The notes under the pieces: model-generated
Databases searched by the model: none
The model's input: only the letters and a program-made list of their open reading frames with translations
What the model was told of the DNA's origin: nothing
Made by a program: the position numbers and the translations under genes
Source of the DNA: Chlamydiota bacterium
Lineage (GTDB): Bacteria; Chlamydiota; Chlamydiia; Chlamydiales; Rhabdochlamydiaceae
NCBI GenBank assembly: GCA_011065225.1
Contig: JAAKFC010000052.1
Location: forward strand, 1-8,632
DNA length: 8,632 bases
Reading direction: 5' to 3'
Shown here: positions 5,704-8,632 of the stretch, in pieces
How the letters are laid out: each line of letters begins with the position of its first letter
Position numbering within the stretch: the stretch's first letter is position 1

Positions 5704-5724
5704 AAGTTTTATCCAAGTCATAAT
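5696..5724 (+). promoter_or_regulatory. Candidate promoter of the RING-finger gene
   Basis: TTGTCT at 5696-5701 (4 of 6 with TTGACA) and CATAAT at 5719-5724 (5 of 6 with TATAAT) are separated by exactly 17 bp. Transcription would begin near 5731, giving a leader of about 18 nt that contains the Shine-Dalgarno. The -35 overlaps the last codons of pdhC. This would allow expression apart from the pdh operon; no terminator hairpin was seen between them. Confidence 0.45.
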
Positions 5725-5736
5725 GTCTCCAAAAAA

Positions 5737-5743
5737 AGAGGAG
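5737..5743 (+). promoter_or_regulatory. Shine-Dalgarno deciding the RING-finger gene start
   Basis: AGAGGAG ends 5 nt before ATG 5749. The frame also has a GTG at 5743, but that codon overlaps this site, so 5749 is the start. Confidence 0.75.
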
Positions 5744-5748
5744 TGATT

Positions 5749-6471
5749 ATGTCAGTAAGTTTTTATCAAATGAATGATAAACCTGATGATTATATGTGCT
5801 TAATCTGTAGAGGGTCTGAAGGCAATGATATTGTTGCACATGATGTTTCTACAACAACTGAGGAGGTAGCAAGACATATTTTTGACAAAGAGTGTTTAAA
5901 AAATTGGTTGATCAAATGTGAAAAAGGGAATGAAGTATGCCCTACTTGTCGAGCTCCTGTCGATTTAACTTCTCTCTTCGATGAAAATGAAATGAGCAAA
6001 TTTAATAAAAAGCAGAATACTGTCTGGGTAGAAATGAATGAGAGGTTAGTGAAAAATGTTCGTAGGGAAAATGTTATTAATACAATCACTTCGCTTTTTT
6101 TTATTACTTTCGTTTTCCGTCCTTCATTGGAAGAGTATTTTGGTAATGGAATCATGGTGAAGGTGGCAGTAGTTGGTCTAGCTTCTATTCTTAATGGGAC
6201 TTTGGCAAATTATTTTGGAACAGCAAGAGTAAAGCAAGGGCTCCCTGATTTTTTCTTCAACCCAGATTTACCCCTCCTAAATGTTAAAAGTGCTTTTTAT
6301 ACACCTATAGTTGCATCTGTAGCTAAAGTATTTTTCCAATATTTAGACATAACTGGAACTTTTAATTTGTCAGAAGGAAAAAACCTATTTGATGCAGATT
6401 TCGTTTCGCATTTAGCAATAGGCGCTCTCTTGATTAAATTTCCATCATGTTTGGCTAGAATTGGAATTTGA
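5749..6471 (+). CDS. RING-type zinc-finger membrane protein, putative ubiquitin-ligase-like effector
   Basis: A 240-residue protein. Residues 17-67 resemble a RING finger: C17-L-I-C20, then H43-I-F-D46-K-E-C49-L-K-N-W-L, then C64-P-T-C67-R-A-P. The spacing H-x5-C, the W-L after it and the final C-P-x-C-R-x-P are characteristic. The third ligand, normally a Cys two residues before the His, is Ala41, and the fifth is Asp46, so the zinc sites are non-canonical; H31 might substitute. After a charged stretch (about 78-108) come hydrophobic segments near 109-123, 135-152, about 180-198 and 218-236, suggesting integration into a membrane. RING domains recruit E2 ubiquitin-conjugating enzymes in eukaryotes; amoeba-associated Chlamydiae are known to carry many ubiquitin-system-like genes. 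Host targeting is inference. Base composition is clearly more AT-rich than pdhABC, suggesting recent acquisition. The remainder of the protein I do not recognise. Confidence 0.7.
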   Translation: MSVSFYQMNDKPDDYMCLICRGSEGNDIVAHDVSTTTEEVARHIFDKECLKNWLIKCEKGNEVCPTCRAPVDLTSLFDENEMSKFNKKQNTVWVEMNERLVKNVRRENVINTITSLFFITFVFRPSLEEYFGNGIMVKVAVVGLASILNGTLANYFGTARVKQGLPDFFFNPDLPLLNVKSAFYTPIVASVAKVFFQYLDITGTFNLSEGKNLFDADFVSHLAIGALLIKFPSCLARIGI

Positions 6472-6516
6472 TTGACTACTCCCTCCACTAAAAAGTTTCT
6501 CAATTTTATTGGTCGT

Positions 6517-8632
6517 CTAAGCAAATTGTTCATCAGTGACCTTGTCACCAACATAGAGAAATTGATCGACGAGGCGTGAAAGAATCGTTTCCCGTCCCAT
6601 TGCATCTTTTTGAACGAGGTTTTTCCCACGTAAGTATTCGAGAAGACCTTGCTTTGTCGCTTCATCGTCTACAACGATCCCTGTGAAGAACTCTGGAGGG
6701 ATCCGATCTTTGACCATCACTTCATTACCACCTTGGAAATAGAGTTTTTCGACGGTTAAGAAATCAAAGATATTATTCCGTTTGAGGTAATCATCTTCGA
6801 ACCACCACCAGAATTCATCATCAGGATTGACTATGCGACTCCCAAAATTATCATCATGGTATTGGTATGTGCCAGATTCGAGGATTTTGGGAGAGATCAG
6901 AAATCGAACAGGGCTCCAATACCAATAGTCATCATATGTCTCATTGTTCTTTGTCACCATTTGGGTAAAAACACTATCTGCACCACCGGTAGAATAATCA
7001 AATCCCCCAGATAGACCGTCTTGCCCCAAGTCATAGCGATCGCGCATTTCATGAGAAAGCATTCCCATTTTGAGCATGGAAGCTGTACGCTCATAAAGAT
7101 CCTCGTTTCCCCAAACACCAGTTAAAGCCGCAGTGAGTCCCCTTGCTCCTTGCTTTTGGAGCTGGGCAGATAGACCATCGACATTCCATCGCATGCGACC
7201 TGGGAGCGTTTCTCTTAGCTCCATTTTTGAAAACCACTGATCAAAAACCCCTTCCATTTCAGGAGATCGAGTCAGAATTTCTTTTTTGAATTGATCGAGT
7301 GGAAGGTCAAAGAAGGGATCAGTCCTTTCAAAAAGAGTCGCTTCTTTCGGGGCAAACATCCGAAAAAGATGTCCCATTTTCATACGATCAATATCTTCCT
7401 TAGCAGAAAGCCTGAGAGCATCATCGAGATTTAGAAAAGAAAGTGCTTCATGAAAATCATAGAGATTTTTTCCTTCCTCCATCTCGACAGTGACCCGATC
7501 ATAGAGATTGATCACCTCCCCCGATCCCCCAATGGAGATCTTTCCCAACCCTTTCAAATACACTTCATAGACTTCTCCTAAATCAGGAGTCCACCAGTCA
7601 TCAGGGTCAGTGTTGTTTATGGGCTTTCGATCAATTGAAATATCTTCAACACGGGAACCATAAAGTTGGAATATTTCTTTCAAATCTTCTGGAGAGGAAT
7701 TTTCAAGATCGTTGATAAGGCCTTGCAAACGATCGCGGAAAACATGGTTGATTTTGAATTCGAGGGTCGTATGTCCTCCTTCATCGCGGAAGTTGATATT
7801 CATCCCTTTTACTTTTTGCTTCCCATACCCATAAAAATGCGATCCAAAATCATACTCATTGCCATTTGCATCTTTGAAAATGACCCTATTTTCATTCATC
7901 CGATCATCGAGATGCTCGAGTGGGTGCTCCTCCATGCTTTGACGATCTCCATGGACAACAATAGGATGGTCATAGAGATGGTCGATCTTACGGCCCTCTT
8001 GAATTCGCTTTGTCAACTCCTCATAGCGCTTGAATAGATCATTTCTTCTGTGAATGAGATCTAGCTGGTGATTGGCTTGGTAGAGGCGAATCATTCCCAT
8101 CAGAGTTTTGGCCATTGCCTCTGGCATACGCCCCTGACTCCACTCTTCACGAGCCTGAATAAAGCTCACCATCGCTTGAATCAGAAGAGAGGCGAGAATG
8201 ACTTCAAGTGACCCGGTCATCATGATGGCGAGATACATCCCACTTGCGAGCGCTTGCAAAAGTTCTTCGCCGGCTTGTTTGTATTCCAACTGATGCAGTC
8301 GCTCGAGAATTTTCACAAAGTTGGCAAAGAGGTCAGCTCCTGTCGTTAAATACAGACCCAATGTGAAATTGTAGAGTGTCCCCACTAAAGCAAGTGTGGC
8401 AAGGCCAACTTGCATTACCTGGTTTGCAAAAGTATGCAAGTTGTCAGAGTAGGCGACACCTATACCACTTGTGAGTACTCGCGTACTTCCCATCGCGAGC
8501 GAAAGCGCACTTCCAAAAGGCTGATATAAACTGAGAAAAGGGAGTGCAATGTGTACTGTTCTTTTTGCAACTTCCGTGTAAGATGAACTTTGTTTGTCTT
8601 GCGGCAAATCCTGTTCAAATTGCCGGTGATAA
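6517..8632 (-). CDS. Large membrane-associated protein, possible ADP-ribosyltransferase-like C-terminal domain (5' partial)
   Basis: The frame is open to the window edge; TTG at 8607 is the first possible start codon inside it, but eight further codons (Y-H-R-Q-F-E-Q-D) precede it, so the true start is probably outside. Counting from 8607 it has 696 residues. Residues about 18-52, 62-90 and 116-150 are hydrophobic, Gly/Ala-rich helices, likely membrane-inserting. A basic helical segment (175-206) and a largely hydrophilic middle (210-470) rich in acidic residues follow. Near the end lie G-G-F-D-Y-S-T-G-G-A-D-S-V-F-T (534-548), R-F-L-I-S-P-K-I-L (568-576) and N-E-V-M-V-K-D-R-I-P-P (628-638) leading to G-I-V-V. 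The last pattern resembles the catalytic-Glu strand of DarT/KptA-type ADP-ribosyltransferase folds, with E629 the candidate; this is a tentative comparison. There is no signal peptide within the window. It converges on the RING gene, 45 nt apart. Function is unknown; a secreted effector or toxin is possible. Confidence 0.75.
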   Translation of the reverse strand, partial: YHRQFEQDLPQDKQSSSYTEVAKRTVHIALPFLSLYQPFGSALSLAMGSTRVLTSGIGVAYSDNLHTFANQVMQVGLATLALVGTLYNFTLGLYLTTGADLFANFVKILERLHQLEYKQAGEELLQALASGMYLAIMMTGSLEVILASLLIQAMVSFIQAREEWSQGRMPEAMAKTLMGMIRLYQANHQLDLIHRRNDLFKRYEELTKRIQEGRKIDHLYDHPIVVHGDRQSMEEHPLEHLDDRMNENRVIFKDANGNEYDFGSHFYGYGKQKVKGMNINFRDEGGHTTLEFKINHVFRDRLQGLINDLENSSPEDLKEIFQLYGSRVEDISIDRKPINNTDPDDWWTPDLGEVYEVYLKGLGKISIGGSGEVINLYDRVTVEMEEGKNLYDFHEALSFLNLDDALRLSAKEDIDRMKMGHLFRMFAPKEATLFERTDPFFDLPLDQFKKEILTRSPEMEGVFDQWFSKMELRETLPGRMRWNVDGLSAQLQKQGARGLTAALTGVWGNEDLYERTASMLKMGMLSHEMRDRYDLGQDGLSGGFDYSTGGADSVFTQMVTKNNETYDDYWYWSPVRFLISPKILESGTYQYHDDNFGSRIVNPDDEFWWWFEDDYLKRNNIFDFLTVEKLYFQGGNEVMVKDRIPPEFFTGIVVDDEATKQGLLEYLRGKNLVQKDAMGRETILSRLVDQFLYVGDKVTDEQFA

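Noticed and set aside
5790..6155. Minus-strand 121-residue ORF opposite the RING gene
   Set aside because: Antisense shadow; the plus-strand frame has the zinc-ligand pattern, a Shine-Dalgarno and a promoter.
6472..6516. Bidirectional terminator between the convergent RING and large-protein genes
   Set aside because: No stable inverted repeat with a T-run was found in these 45 bases.

Overview
The window looks like chromosome from a Chlamydiae lineage outside the classical pathogens, that is, an amoeba- or environment-associated relative of Simkania, Waddlia or Parachlamydia. The clues are a pdhA-pdhB-pdhC cluster with E1 split into alpha and beta chains, a short DnaQ-type exonuclease like the chlamydial ones, a secreted single-HKD phospholipase-D-type protein, a RING-finger membrane protein of eukaryotic style, and a large membrane-anchored protein of a type I associate with these bacteria. 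The assignment rests on recognition of families, not on a database search, and the genus is not determined.

Region 1 (1-857, minus strand) is a degraded type II toxin-antitoxin operon. An intact ribbon-helix-helix antitoxin (771-523) sits behind an extended -10 promoter and a perfect 9-bp inverted repeat that looks like its operator. The MazF/PemK toxin overlaps the antitoxin 3' end but is broken three times: a 165-bp near-palindromic element (340-504, with a TTA target duplication) enters at codon 9-10, a frameshift follows after about 47 ancestral codons, and a second inverted-repeat element (1-169) takes over where the toxin 3' half should be. Positions 1-522 hold no intact gene.

Region 2 (858-2341) has a minus-strand DEDDh exonuclease with a C-terminal DUF3820-like tail. 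Divergent from it are a secreted PLD/Nuc-family protein with a nuclear-localisation-like basic tail and, 5 nt after its stop, a 52-residue lipoprotein.

Region 3 (2381-5703, plus strand) is the pyruvate dehydrogenase operon: E1 alpha, E1 beta (TTG start overlapping pdhA by 11 nt, strong Shine-Dalgarno) and the single-lipoyl-domain E2. The three proteins together convert pyruvate to acetyl-CoA. The E3 subunit is not in the window.

Region 4 (5704-8632) is accessory. An AT-rich gene encodes a RING-type zinc finger followed by hydrophobic helices, a plausible ubiquitin-ligase-like host effector with its own promoter. It faces a convergent 700-residue-class protein whose 5' end lies beyond the window. 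That protein has an N-terminal hydrophobic region and a C-terminal domain that I tentatively compare with ADP-ribosyltransferase-like folds. No tRNA, rRNA or CRISPR array was seen.
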